DNA from: Trichobilharzia regenti
Lineage: Eukaryota > Platyhelminthes > Trematoda > Strigeidida > Schistosomatidae
Length of the DNA: 64,000 nt
NCBI GenBank assembly: GCA_944472135.2
Contig: OX235270.1
Span: 70,379,168-70,443,167, forward strand
Direction: 5' to 3'
Numbering within the stretch: position 1 is the stretch's first letter; each line of letters opens with the position of its first letter. The notes beneath the pieces were generated by a model. That model saw nothing but the letters and a program-made list of their open reading frames with translations. It did no database searches and had not been told where the DNA came from. The translations under genes and the position numbers were made by a program. Shown here in pieces: positions 34,555 to 46,324 of this stretch.

Positions 34555-34990
34555 AACAGAAGTGACTCAGTGCGAATTCCGGAGATATGAAAGATATTAT
34601 TACCGCCAGTCAAATCAGAGGACGATAATAAATAGTCTTAAAATGTATTCAATTCACATTCTAACATTCTAACAAGTTTCTTATTTTTACTGTTAAAAAC
34701 ATCTTATTTCCCATCTGATTGTATTTGATCGACAACACTAATATTATTTCTGAATGTACTTTATCTTATACTGATTTCATTCAAATGTCCAATCAATTTT
34801 ACTCATGTATATAAATGAAGCAAGAACGTTGTCTGAGTGACTTGATATGATTATGAACAACAATTTGTTCTTGAAACGTCATTATTTACTTTCACTATAC
34901 ACCACTGTGTGATTTTTCAAAATAAAATATTATCCGTAATGGAGTTATATTCTGCCATAGTGCCCAAGTTTTATACCTATATCATTATTA
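34555..34990 (+). repeat. Penelope-terminal-like repeat, copy 1
   Basis: Shares two blocks with 55975-56200: CGGAGATATGAAAGATATTA near the start, and GAAACGTCATTA (34873-34884) followed by CACTGTGTGAT and ATAGTGCCCAAGTTTTAT. The GAAACGTC is preceded by a short hairpin GAACAA/TTGTTC. The pairing of these blocks suggests one repeat family with a fixed 3' end. Classification as a Penelope terminal repeat is inference. Confidence 0.5.
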
Positions 34991-35029
34991 CTAACTTTTG
35001 CTTATGAGTGCATTTAAATTACTCCTCAG

Positions 35030-37075
35030 TAAAGCCTTTATTAATCTCGCCTAGCTCACTAGCTCGCTAGTTTTCTACTCAGTTCAAAGCCCAGGTAAAG
35101 AGCGAGAGTTGGGTATGAGGCTAGAGACTCTACACCAAAAAATCAATCAAACTGCTGTAGAAAATTTAACACACAGGAAAAACTTTAAAAATACAAAACA
35201 TAAAAAACAAACTCATTTCCCCCTAGAATTGGAAAGGCGAAATGAAGCAGGCTAGTGAAAGGCTTCGGAAAGCCAGTCAACCAATGTGTCTTTGTTCGAT
35301 TAGAGCGAAAATAAGAATGGGGACGTTGGGTATTCGTACAATGTACGAAGCCAGCTGGGAAGGCTGAAAAGTTAGCCAAAGAGGTGCGAAGACATAGTAT
35401 AGAAGTGCTTGGAATCCACCTGCTTGAAATAGAGCAAGTGGAATGGATGTGGACTATCGAAAGCGTCAAGTGGAGAGTCAGTAATCTACTCCGGTCTGGT
35501 CACTCAGACGAAAACCCCTAGCACACTCAGGCAGGGAGTAACTATCATGATCTTACCAACAACAGACATAGCACTTATGCAGTGGAAACCAATCTCACCC
35601 TGTAGGATTATGACAGCAAGATGGTATTCAAAAGGAAGGGAGGAAGGAAGGAAGTAAGGTTGCAATCATCCACTGGTACGCACAGTGCTACAAACAATGT
35701 GGAACGAGAGAAGAAGGAAGATTTCTACGGACAACTGCAAACCGAAATGGACAACATCTCGAACGGAGACATCCAAATCATTATGGGTGATATGAATGTA
35801 AGCTGAACTGGGAGCAGATAATACGGGGAGGGAAGTCAATTAAGGGTCGACAGGCTCTCGGAGAATCAGTAGATGATAACGGAGGACCCTTCTCATACTT
35901 CTGCGCTTCAGTGATAGGGTGCATAATGTACAAGCATTAGGATAGACAGAAGATGACATGGATTTCGCCTGTTAGACGCACATAGACCAAAACGTTATTT
36001 GGAAAATATTTCAACAATATGGCGTGCAGTGAGTTGGATGATCCACGACGGAAAACCCAGTTAGGCATTTGAAGTGAATACAGGAGTGAGACAAGGTTGC
36101 GGCCTGTTATCACCGATCATATTCCTAATTGTGGTAGAATGGGATATGTGTCAGGCCATTAGAAGTGAGAGGACAGGAACACGTTGAACTGTTAAGGAGA
36201 TTGTAGAAAATCTGGATTTCGTAGATGATACATGTCTAATATCATACAAACTCAAAAACCTACAGGCGATAAGCAACAGACTGGCTGAAGAAGCAGGCTG
36301 TGAAGACAGGACTGCGGGTAAACATGGAGAAGACAGAGATGATGAAGATAACCAATCAATGGAAACAACAACAACAAGCAACACTAGTCACCATCAACGG
36401 GAGAGATTTAACAGAGGTTACTTCCTCCACTCATCTAGGAAGCACGGTTGCAACTACAGGTGGCGTAATGGATGAAGATGTCAAAACCAACCAGAATCGG
36501 AAGGGCATGATACGCCTTCATCAACCTGAAACCAGTTTGAAAACCTTCTGCTTCACTCAGCCTGCATACGGAACAAGATACGGATTTTCAGAACAAATGT
36601 GAAGTCACTCAGCTCTTCTATATGGGTGAGAAACGTGGCAGGTGCATCACGGAAAGCGTTTCCAACAGGTAACTGCAGACTTTTATCAACAGTTGCCCAT
36701 CTCACTGATTAGCTCCATATTGAAGACCAAAGTGCTGGCCAAAAGAATTAGCAACAACAAACTCGGGAATGAAACCAACCAAGATACCATCGCTCAACAA
36801 ATATGTAGGGGAAAACGGAGATGGATTGGACACACACTCAGGAGGCTGTCGAGTGAGATGGCGCGACAGGCCATCATTCAAATGGAATGCGAGTGGGAGG
36901 CGACGAGTAGGTCTTCAGTGGTTGGATGACAAGGAGGTGATCGTGTGAGGAGGAGATTTGAGAGTTTGGTCAATCGTGGAGCCGGGTGAAGAGAAAAGCA
37001 GGGAATAGAAGATAGTGGAGATATGTTTTTGAAGCCCAATGTTCCACTCATAACCCAATGGAATAACAATAAAAA
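35030..37075 (+). mobile_element. RTE-clade LINE with large internal deletion (spacer)
   Basis: The copy has both ends. The 5' UTR has GCCTAGCTCACTAGCTCG (35049) and TATGAGGCTAGAG. Endonuclease remnants follow to about 35990 (GTLGIRTMYE-like, NNVERE..FYGQLQ, IIMGDMN). The sequence then jumps to the RT palm (GVRQGC near 36090, FVDDTCLIS near 36220) and runs to the 3' terminus with AACAATAAAAAG. The endonuclease C-terminus, linker and RT fingers (roughly 1 kb) are missing. It is full of stops. Confidence 0.8.
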
Positions 37076-37079
37076 GCTT

Positions 37080-38640
37080 TTTTCATTTTCTCCAATTTCA
37101 ATGAACTTTCTTTTTCAACTATCTGCTTTTGTTTTGTTCTATTTTTGAAATCAATTTTAAGAGTCGTACAATATGAAGCACTTTATTATTTTATCCGCTG
37201 AAAATCATCAGCAATGATTATTTATGACGTCTTATAGGAATTCAAATTAATATCACTAACTGTTTAAAGCATAGACGTTTCTACTAAGATAATGTGGATG
37301 TCTTTGGTTATCCACATGACTACATTTTGTTCATCCAATTAACAGTGTGGCCATATAATTAGGCGACTTGACATTGGTGAATTATGTTTATCTCAAATGG
37401 TGAGGTCAAATCACCATGAGGTTTAGAAACAGGATTTAGTCTGTTCTATACAAATGAATCTCTTGACGTTACCACGAAATCCTGTGCACAGTAGGTTACT
37501 TTCAGTTAGTCTGATGATTGTGCTGTAAAATTTAGCTATGGACTTCAATATCCCTTATGTATCATACAGCTACCGTGTTAACCATCCATTAACTAATTTA
37601 TGTACATTTCAATTTCCACAGAAGCCTAAACTTTGATACTTTTAATCATTACACCCCATATATATTTGCACAGTTTTGTATATTTATGTATGTATGTATA
37701 AAAATGTGGGCTGACGACTGTGTACATTTCATTAATTATGTGTGCTTAAGTGCACTCACCTTTACTTGTATTATATGGATTATAAAAGTTTAAAGTATCT
37801 ATTGAAATACTTTATTGTATGTAATCTACTCAAACATTATTTTGTTTAGCTACTTATTATTATTACTTCTACTTCTGCTTGTGTACTTGTATGTTCAGTT
37901 CAGTTCATTTCAATTTTACAATAAATTCACATTTTTTCGATTTTATATTTCCACAGCGGTTATCATGATTATGAGTTTACAAAGTATTCCATTTTAAGGT
38001 TAATTTGCACGCATCTATACACAATACAGAAGTATTTTATGAAGAACCATCATGAACTATCTTGTGTATAATGAAAACTAACAATAATAATAATACTATT
38101 ATCATTACAACCAATACTATCAAAGCTATTGTTATCCATACCATTCATATTAAGACAGAAAGAGAGACAAAGCTATAAATCAAAATAAATTTTATGCAAG
38201 ATATTAGTGACAGCAAATTACTGCTCTTCAGGGATTCATTTGCTTCTAAGCTCACTACAATTTGTACGGTTCCCTGTCTATGTGGATGTGGAGAATTCAT
38301 TTCTTTCTGTTTAAAGATATTTTGACGAATTGAAGGCATTAGGCTTCTTGTAGACCTCGATGTGATAGGACAATATTGCCTATTTAGCAAGAGCACTATT
38401 CAAAGAGTGGCCTGACAACAGAAATCAGTTGTGAGACAAGGAGATTTTGTAAATATTAGGTAGATGTTTTTTTCACAGTCAGACACTGAGTGGGATACTA
38501 TGGATCCATGTTTTCCAGCTACCATCAAATGATGAAGTAGTAGTATAAAATGGTTTGTGATTCACAGTGTGTAAACGTTCTCCAAACCTGTCTGAATGGC
38601 TATACGGTTAGCAAATTTTTATGACGAAAGATATACATAG
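37080..38640. other. spacer sequence, nothing recognised
   Basis: No element recognised. The minus-strand frame 38145-38396 (83 codons; RQYCPITSRSTRSLMPSIRQ) has a moderately protein-like composition but no motif I know. Confidence 0.4.
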
Positions 38641-38647
38641 ATTTAAT

Positions 38648-38770
38648 GAAAACAAAACACGTCGATCAGCGAAGAGTCTCTTTCCGGCCAATTCATTTTC
38701 CACCTTAGCTGTACAATAGCAAATATATATGTGTTATTTTGTATGTGTCTGTACATTAAGTTTGTCAAAC
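38648..38770 (+). mobile_element. Penelope-like terminal fragment at the inner junction
   Basis: Diverged copy of 32465-32580: CACGTCGATCAGCGAAGAG, CTTTCCGGCCAATTCATTTTC, ATTAAGTTTGTCAAACAAA. It ends exactly where the right arm begins, so the arm is fused to this second Penelope piece, in opposite orientation to the Penelope copy inside the arm. Confidence 0.7.
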
Positions 38771-40178
38771 AAAATTACAATTGGTGATGGTTATTTTAAC
38801 TAAACAGGTGAAGATCGGTTGTTGCACTTACGTTATTCAAAATCAGTCAAGAAAATTAGGTGTTAATGAAATTAGGGTAGTAACAAAGGTGATGAGTTGT
38901 CACAAACAGTTGTTAAAAGAAGTTATGCAATGATATGAGTAGTTTGATGAGTGAGTTTTACTCAGGACGCAATATAGGAACAAAGAAGAGAATACGAAAC
39001 TGCGTAAGAGTTCTCAGTGAATACAAGAATTATAAGCAATTCAAGAACAGGCAAACAAACAAAATTAAGTCATCAAAATCAACAAAGTTGTTACCATGAC
39101 AATAGAAGAGGCTGAGTAGTTCTCCTTTGTATGCACAGCTCCAGGTTTTCTATGTGGATGGCCAGAGACTCAGCGATACAAAGAAGACGAAACCGTATTG
39201 TCTTTGGTAGGTTATTCGTGACTCTGTAGATTACTTTGAAGCAGGAGGAGTTTGTTGAAATGGAATGATCAGTGTTGACCAGGTGTTCAATTATCACACG
39301 CCTTATTGCACCACTATTGCCTTTTCACAACCATGCTGTATAATGTTCTTGAATCCTCTTGGACAGGGTACGTGTCGATCGACCGATGTACCACAGGAGC
39401 AGGTGAACTGATATATGCACATAGAAGTGGTCAGATGCGGGATCTTGTCCTTGAGGCTTCTGCAGATGAGTGGGCGACTGGAGAACACTATTCTTAGCGT
39501 TGATGCAAAGAATGTTCTACTCAGAGATGATGTGATCCTTCTCTTGAGAATATCGCTTGTTAAATCTCCCTTGAAATCCAAGTTCATGTAGAGTTTCTTT
39601 CTAGGCGTAGTTAAAGTTTCGTTTCTCTGAATTCTTGGTTTGATATTTTTGTCGATGAATCTTATTGGGTATCCGTTTTGGATGAAGATTTCTCTTAGAA
39701 TATCTAATTCTGTTTGGAGAACGTGGGGACTAGAGATGCGTCGGATGGGTGTGGCAAGTGATTTAATTTAATTCCGCTTTTGTTGAATGGGTAACCAGCT
39801 GTAGAAGCTTGTTAGTTGACCATTCCAAGTAGGTTTTCTATGGATCGATCTTCCATCAATTCTTCTTGTTAGTTCCACACCAAGGGACGGAATTTTTGTC
39901 TGGCTTTCCATTTCAAGGGTGAATTTTATTGCTGGATGGCAACAGTTAAATGTCTCCTGCTGTAAGTTGGGGTCAATGTTGTTGTCACAAATGATGAATA
40001 TGTCGTCTAAGTATCTTTTATACAGTCGGAAATTGTCAATGCTCGGCTTTAGTGGACCTTTTTGTTTGACAAACTTAATGTACACATACATTTGAAGTAA
40101 CACATATATTCGCGATTGTACAGTTAAGAAAATGAATTCACCGAAAAGAGACTCTTCGCTGATCTACGTGTTTTTTTC
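38771..40178 (-). mobile_element. Penelope-like element (right arm)
   Basis: Mirror of 32462-33868 with the same stops and frameshifts. The RT palm piece at 39768-40103 differs from the left copy at a few residues (KGPLKP, ICDNN and MESQ in place of KGPTKP, MCDKN and MENQ); the GIY-YIG pieces 39303-39587 and 39091-39297 are identical. Confidence 0.85.
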
Positions 40179-40286
40179 CATTAATGCCTGGATGGGGATT
40201 ATCCATGGATGTATAGAATTCATTAGCATTCACTCAGTCAATTAGTTCCTCATAAGAGCAGTAGATGAAGTCAGACAGGTAGACTT

Positions 40287-40497
40287 ACGAGCCATTGAAT
40301 TGGGTCCCAGTGGCTGAGTGGTATACGACCTTGCCTTGTAATCGGTAGGTCCTGGGTTGGAATCCCAGTGGGTGCGTAATGCCGATGATTCCCAAATTAG
40401 AATGAAACAGCAGCTGTCCAGTACTCCCTGATTTTCAATGATTCTCTAACTGATATCAATCCGTGATCAACTGGTAAAAACATAACAAACCCCTACA
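40287..40497 (+). mobile_element. Sm-alpha-like hammerhead SINE, family B (right arm)
   Basis: At 40376-40424 a near-complete hammerhead can be drawn. Stem I GTAATG/CAGTAC has 5 of 6 pairs. The 5' core is CCGATGA (one change from CTGANGA), stem II is weak and the 3' core is GAA intact. Stem III ACAG/CTGT has 4 pairs with loop CAG, and the cleavage triplet is GTC. The U4-to-C change would be expected to disable it. Mirror copy 32143-32351. Confidence 0.8.
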
Positions 40498-40902
40498 AAC
40501 TAAACTATAGAAGAATTATTTTAAATGACTTATAAAAATCTCACAATGAAATGAAAATTCAACACTATGAAGGATGACAATCTCCCTATCTTGGACAGTG
40601 TTCTTCAAAATGCATAAGACCGTTTTACTTTAATATATATATATAGACGGCTGTGTTTTCAAGTCCATACATTATTGAATAAACAATCATCAGCGTCACA
40701 CGACGGGACGTTTCAATCTTTCCTAATGGTACTACTCGAAACTCAATTATACATATATATAAGAGTTCATACTTCTTACAAAACTTTGTATTATACAGTA
40801 TATAAACAGACTGACAAATACGATCTGAGTTGGCATGAAAAGGTGGCTCCAGGCATTATTAACGAGTACTGATTCTGATGATCAGTTGTATCTTTACACT
40901 TA

Positions 40903-41018
40903 TCTGAACACAATTAATAATGATTAAAGATGCAACGAGAATCTGGTTACGACAGGTTTTCAACTAGTATCTTGTGGATTGGAAGTCTGGTGCTCTACCA
41001 TTTGAGCCCAGCTCGCCT
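40903..41018 (-). pseudogene. tRNA-Gly(TCC)-like relic (right arm)
   Basis: Mirror copy of 31620-31735 with the same broken T-arm and acceptor. Confidence 0.45.
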
Positions 41019-41668
41019 TTAACTATCAACTGTTACATCAACAGTATTCCGCAAATCCAAGATTTTAACAAACTTTGAAAAATGGGTAATATTTCAGCAT
41101 AAAATCCTCATTCCAAGTAAACGAGAGAAAAACTTTTTACAGCATTGTTTCATCCACACTAAAGGATCTAGCAACAAACGTTCAGTCATTCAGCGACGTT
41201 TCAGCAGTTAAATATAACAAATATGAACACTACTACATAAAATATAACGATACTAATTATCAAATAATGATCGATAAGGAGACAGTACTAGGGAGAGAAA
41301 CATACACAAATTCAGAAACGACTGAGAGAGATAAATAGTTAAAGAGGAAAGGAATTTTAAGAGATTGTATCACATGGCATTTGTATTAATTAAACTGATG
41401 AAGGCAAAAGTAGTAGTTGAACTAAAGGGAAAACACGCTATAAGTGAAAAGTTAGAAATCAAGTAGGTAAAAATGCAACAATGAATGAAGTGAAAGAAAC
41501 AGAAACCTGTCTTACCATCTCCCTTCCTTTATAATGAATGACCTTAAACTCAGTACTTTAGAATGTGAATATTCCGTTGAATAAAAGTACTTGAAAATTA
41601 GATTGATAAATAGAAACTGAATAACATTTAGATAACAGTGTTACTCAACTCTTCTTCAAATAGTTTAT

Positions 41669-41699
41669 TGATATATATATATATATATATATATATATC
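41669..41699. repeat. TA dinucleotide run (right arm)
   Basis: Mirror of 30938-30968, of very similar length, which is notable because such runs change length quickly. Confidence 0.9.
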
Positions 41700-42206
41700 A
41701 AAAGCAGTTTCTTTCAAATTAAAAAAGATACATAATTAAGCACTGTCCTGGTTTTGTGATTTTACAAACTTCTCAATATGCTTTGTTTAAAGTTCTTTTC
41801 TAAACCTGGGTGGATAGTGCAAGTTACATTGGGACAGTGAGACGTAACTCTGTGATTTTTGCGTTTCAGTAGACATAGGCAGCCAACATATGACATGACT
41901 TCAAAGTTGGTAAAAACCTATTCTGTAATGACAGTTAATAACATAAAGTCTCACAAAAGCAACTTACAGCGGAAAGCATCTGGAAATAACCAACTGTGTT
42001 CAAGTTTACCGGGACAGAGGAGTAATGAGCTCATGCACAATTCTGAAACCTCACTTCATTTCTTACTGAAGTTTTTACTGAATATGTCCACTTAGAAAGA
42101 CAACAAGTCCTCCACAGTCAAACCATCCCGCCCATAGAATACAACTAAGCCTACAACACCTACGAATTGAAATGTGGAGAATTGACTTAAGTTGTTAAGA
42201 GCACAA

Positions 42207-42268
42207 TATTCAGCGAAGTGATTCTTTTCAACGAATTTATTATCAAGTTGTACAATCGTATATATATG
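42207..42268 (+). repeat. Penelope-like terminal motif (right arm)
   Basis: Mirror of 30369-30430: CAGCGAAGTGATTCTTTTC and TGTACAATCG blocks. Confidence 0.5.
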
Positions 42269-43309
42269 GTTTATAAGAAATTATATCCGGTAAGGGAATT
42301 GGATTAAAGGTGTGAATATATGAAATAATAATAATAGTGTGAAATGCAATTAAAACATCTGTGATTGTAATCATAGTTAAATGTCAAGTAGCAAAACAAT
42401 TAATGTCATATATAGAATAATTCATAAGATGTATAGATGCTGGAAAGGGGTGTATAATTATAGGATTAGTAAGCGAATATAAAATATTACATAACAAGGT
42501 GTGAAATTTTATAAGATAGAATTCAATGCTGTAAAAAGACTTTTGGATTTAGAGTGATAAGTGGGACAAGCGAAAACAATTCAGAGTGAGAATAGTAGTT
42601 GTGACCAAACAAACTTATGGTGCATGTAGAATATAATTCATTATTTTCTTATTTTTTTGGGCAGAGTATAATATGCATATTTATATAAAAGTTTATTGAA
42701 CTGTAAAAAAAATTTAAGACATGTAGCACGTTCATATGAACACTGATCAAGAATTGACGCAATAGTTCGTCAAACACTGAACGTTCTGTTAAAAGTAGGC
42801 TTATGATTGAAGTTATATTTGTAGCAGATTTACTCTTTTTAAACAAATAGTCCTAATATGATTTTCAAACTAAATGTGATTTTTCATAATTTTAAAAAAG
42901 TAAAACTTTTATATTAAGGTCGATGAATGAATATATGAATAAGACAAAAAAAACATGAATTTTTACCGCAGGCGATAATTCATCTCAACTAAAGTTGTTT
43001 AACGCACTATTACGCCTATTTTATAAAAAGTAAAACAGGTAACTAGTCTTCATGTCAGTTAGGAAATAAAAATTATGCAAATGCATTTCATTCTGATTGT
43101 TTTACTGTTCTGAATTATCGGGCTGGTTAGTTGTGTTTAAGCCACAGTAATCTTATAATCATTGGGCGAATTTCAACTGGCGAAGTATTTACATGTCAGC
43201 AAGGCGTGAAATGACAACATATCAGGAAATATTAACAACTGTCAATTTTTTTCTACGAACACTATCTGTCATATTATTATCATCAGCACAACCATAAAAT
43301 TATTCAAGT

Positions 43310-43662
43310 GTTGGTTTGTAGGGATTTGATTGGTTATAGGACTTCATCATGAGCTGACATTAGTTAGAGGACCATTGGAAAACCAGATGGGAGTACTGAA
43401 CAGCTGTTTCGTCCTAGTTTGGGACCCTTCAGCAGTACGCATCCACCAGGGTTTGAACCCACGACCTTCTGGTTACAAGGCGAGGTCGTATACCATTAAG
43501 CAACTGGGACCCGATCCAATCGCCCATGAATTCTAACTTCTGTCAATTCACGACATAGCGTTACCCCTATCCAATATCTTCGGTGAGTAGTCGTCCTCAC
43601 ACCCAACCCGCCGCACCTCACTGGTCACGACTTCTCACTAGAACCCCAGGTAACTAACTACC
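43310..43662 (-). mobile_element. Sm-alpha-like hammerhead SINE, family B, long form (right arm)
   Basis: Mirror of 28972-29327. Its hammerhead region differs slightly from the left copy: the minus strand here reads GGACGAAACAGCTGTTC, so the GAAAC core is intact, whereas the left copy reads GGACGATATGAACAG. With CTGAAGGG in place of CTGAAGAG the 5' core is altered instead. Confidence 0.8.
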
Positions 43663-43857
43663 TACCTGAATAGGGAAGTCGCTAGTGAGCATCTCACTGA
43701 TATTCAAGTGATGGTTTGTAGGGATTTGATTGGTTTCAGGATTTCATCATGAGCTGAAATTATTATTTATTCATTGACCTGTTAGCTAACATCAGTTTTT
43801 TGTTCTTCGTTGACATGTTTTCCAGCCAGACTGTTGATAATGAAGTTGCTCATCTAA

Positions 43858-44090
43858 CTTTTTTTTCCTTCACGTTCCCAGTGGAACATAGGGCCTCAAG
43901 CTAGTGGATTGAAGTTTCTGTAGCAGTGTTTTCAAAATTTTACAGGATAGGTTGCTAGCCTTATGCCCAGCCTTTCCTCTTTACCAGAATTATTTCTGGC
44001 TTAGCGAGGTAAAGGAGTGCGTCGGCCGGGGATTGAACCTGGGACCATGTGAATAGTCGGCGAGCGTTCTAACCACTGTGCCACCGACGC
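43858..44090 (-). mobile_element. chimeric tRNA-RTE SINE (right arm)
   Basis: Mirror of 28542-28774 with the same tRNA head (acceptor GCGTCGG/CCGACGC) and the same RTE-derived 5' and 3' blocks. Confidence 0.8.
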
Positions 44091-44093
44091 TTG

Positions 44094-45258
44094 AAGTTGC
44101 TCATAAAATGTCCTTAAACCATATGAAAACATACTTTACAGTTTAACTTTCCTTAAAAATCCACGTTCGCATATTATGCGCAAGTGTAATTAAGTTCCTG
44201 GTCTACAGTCTATGAAAAGGTGAAATATGATCTAAGACCAGATATTTCAGTCCAACCAATCAACGAGATAATTAAAAAACTGAGTTGAACAAAATAATAA
44301 TTGATGTCCGTTGCACAAGAAGTGACTAAAGTGGTCTGTTAAGTAAAGCGTTCGAACTGCACCAAGAGTTATCTTTGCATTATACTCAGCCATGGATTGT
44401 TTGAAGTCAGCTTTAATGAAAACTCCATGAGAACCTAGCTTCTATCGCCTTCTAACATTTAACAGTGCAATGAAATGGTGAATTCATCTAAGGCACTTTA
44501 TGTTCTGCTGTAAAATCAGGCCTTTGCTCCGCTCAACCTATTGACGTTAACCTCCGCATAAACGCCTTCGGGAGGAATAATAACACAGTACACATTGCTG
44601 TTATTATTGTCTATCCAACTTTACTGCATATACATCCTTAAACATAACTTATTATTTAATAAAATACCGCTAGTCAACCCTGCCTTATTGATGCAATTTA
44701 CTTCTGATTAAAAATATTGTATGCAAGTAACAAGACTGTCAACTGAAATTGTTTTTCACTTTAGGAGGGGACAAGATACAGTGAAACAAACTGTATTTTT
44801 ACGCATGTACACAGTGGATGCACTTGGATTTATTTTTTAAGTTTGTTAACAAAATATAAAAGATAATCATCTCATCAAAATTCCAGAGGGCTTTTTAAAT
44901 ATATTCCCTGACCATTTTTGTAGCGGTTTGTCACTTTGGAATACAAATCTTAAAAAAATATACATATATGCCTTTTTTAAGATTACATTTACTATTGTTT
45001 TCAAAAACTGACCTATCTGATTTCACAGAATAACATACAGTTTATCTATCCTTCTTTTAACAAGAGGCAAGGGTATTTTCCTTACATAAACAATTCAGTA
45101 TCTAATCCCATTACTATTGTGACATTTAATTTGTTTTCGTTACGTTGAGACTGATGCTAATATCAGAGTTCAGAATAATATTTTCTAGTAGGGTCTTTAA
45201 TGCATATTAACTGAAACGGAGACTTCAGTGATTTTTGATAGGAGCATATTTTCAGTTC
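44094..45258. other. unassigned sequence in right arm
   Basis: Mirror of 27380-28538; nothing recognised. Confidence 0.45.
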
Positions 45259-45261
45259 TTT

Positions 45262-45705
45262 TGTGTTGGTTAGAAACTGGTACTGAGTGTCATGAAAAGG
45301 ATTTCCAACAGGCTACTGAAGACTTTTATCAACAGTTGCCCACCTCGTTGGCTGGCTCCATACTGAAGACAAAAGGGCTGTCCAGAAGGAATTAGCAACA
45401 ACAAACTCGGGAAACGAACCAACCAACAAATATGTGGGGGAAAACGGAGATGGATTGGACACACACTCAGGAGGCTGTCGAATGAGATCGCGTGACAGAT
45501 CGTCGCTCGAGTGGAACGCGAATGGGAGGCGACGAGTGGGTCTTCAGTGGTAGGGTGACAAGGAGGTGATCGTATGAGGAGGAGATTTGAGAGTTTGGTC
45601 AATCGTGGAGTCGGGTGAAGAGAAAAACAGGGAATAGAAGATAGTGGAGATATGTTGTTGAAGCTCAATGTTCCACTCAGAACCCAAGGGAATAATAATT
45701 TTTTA
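45262..45705 (+). mobile_element. RTE 3' end (right arm)
   Basis: Plus-strand copy of the RTE C-terminal region with WIGHTLRRLS-type sequence near 45440-45480, ending at the ...TTCCACTCAGAACCC 3' terminus at about 45690. Mirror of 26930-27375. Confidence 0.8.
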
Positions 45706-45959
45706 CTATGAGTCTATCAAATGAACGTGAGCGAGAATCCGTACTGTTTCAATGCTTTGCCTTAAGTTTTTTAGTGACCCTGTCACTGATTCATATGTAT
45801 ACTTTTATACGACTATGTCTTAAATTTTGAATGAGGTATCTTGACTGACTTATTTTCGAAAACATCGGTTGTGGTTTCCAGTTGATAAAATTATCATTTA
45901 ATTGTGATAAACGTCAGTGGACTGCTGTATTCAGGAGAAAGTGAGTCTAATGTTTACAA

Positions 45960-46320
45960 GTGACTGACTACTGGATAAATTTATCCAACGTTCTAGTGAT
46001 AAGTTGTGACCAGTGGGTTATATGCGGACATATACACTCCGGTAACAGTGGTCAGCAGTGTAGTAATACGTCGCTAATTAAAATAATTCAGAGCTCATAG
46101 ATTCTGTTCCAGTGTTTGTAAACTCGATTGCGCCACCTCATAACCTAAATATCCTAGATTCGATCCTCGGTAGAGTCATAGCTGCATACTTCTTGAAATG
46201 TCCAAACTAGGTCCAAGTACCTGCCCTCCCTGGTTTATTATGGCTTCCTTAATAATCTCAGTTTGTGAGCTAAATTGAAAACTTTATTTTATTCTGTTAG
46301 CTAGTGGTAATAAAGTCTCA
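45960..46320 (+). mobile_element. Sm-alpha-like SINE family B, long form, decayed, spanning the arm boundary
   Basis: Begins with the family B 5' extension (GTTCTAGTGATAAGTTGTG, then ACCAGTGGGTTATATGCGG). It crosses the inverted-repeat boundary at 46049 and continues with a degraded tRNA-like head (box B-like AGATTCGATCCTC) and a hammerhead scrap (CTTCTTGAAATGTCCAAAC). Confidence 0.55.
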
Positions 46321-46324
46321 TCGC

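Larger units (their letters stand above)
38771..46049. repeat. right arm of a giant inverted repeat (7.28 kb)
   Basis: Reverse complement of 26582-33868. Its outer end falls inside a long family B SINE that continues past the boundary (45960-46320), whereas the left arm has only the first part of that SINE. This suggests the right arm is the older copy and the left the derived one. Confidence 0.92.

Noticed and set aside
26582..46049. Giant inverted repeat as terminal inverted repeats of a Polinton/Maverick or other large DNA transposon
   Set aside because: The arms contain unrelated old insertions and no polymerase, integrase or packaging genes; the spacer has only an RTE and scraps.
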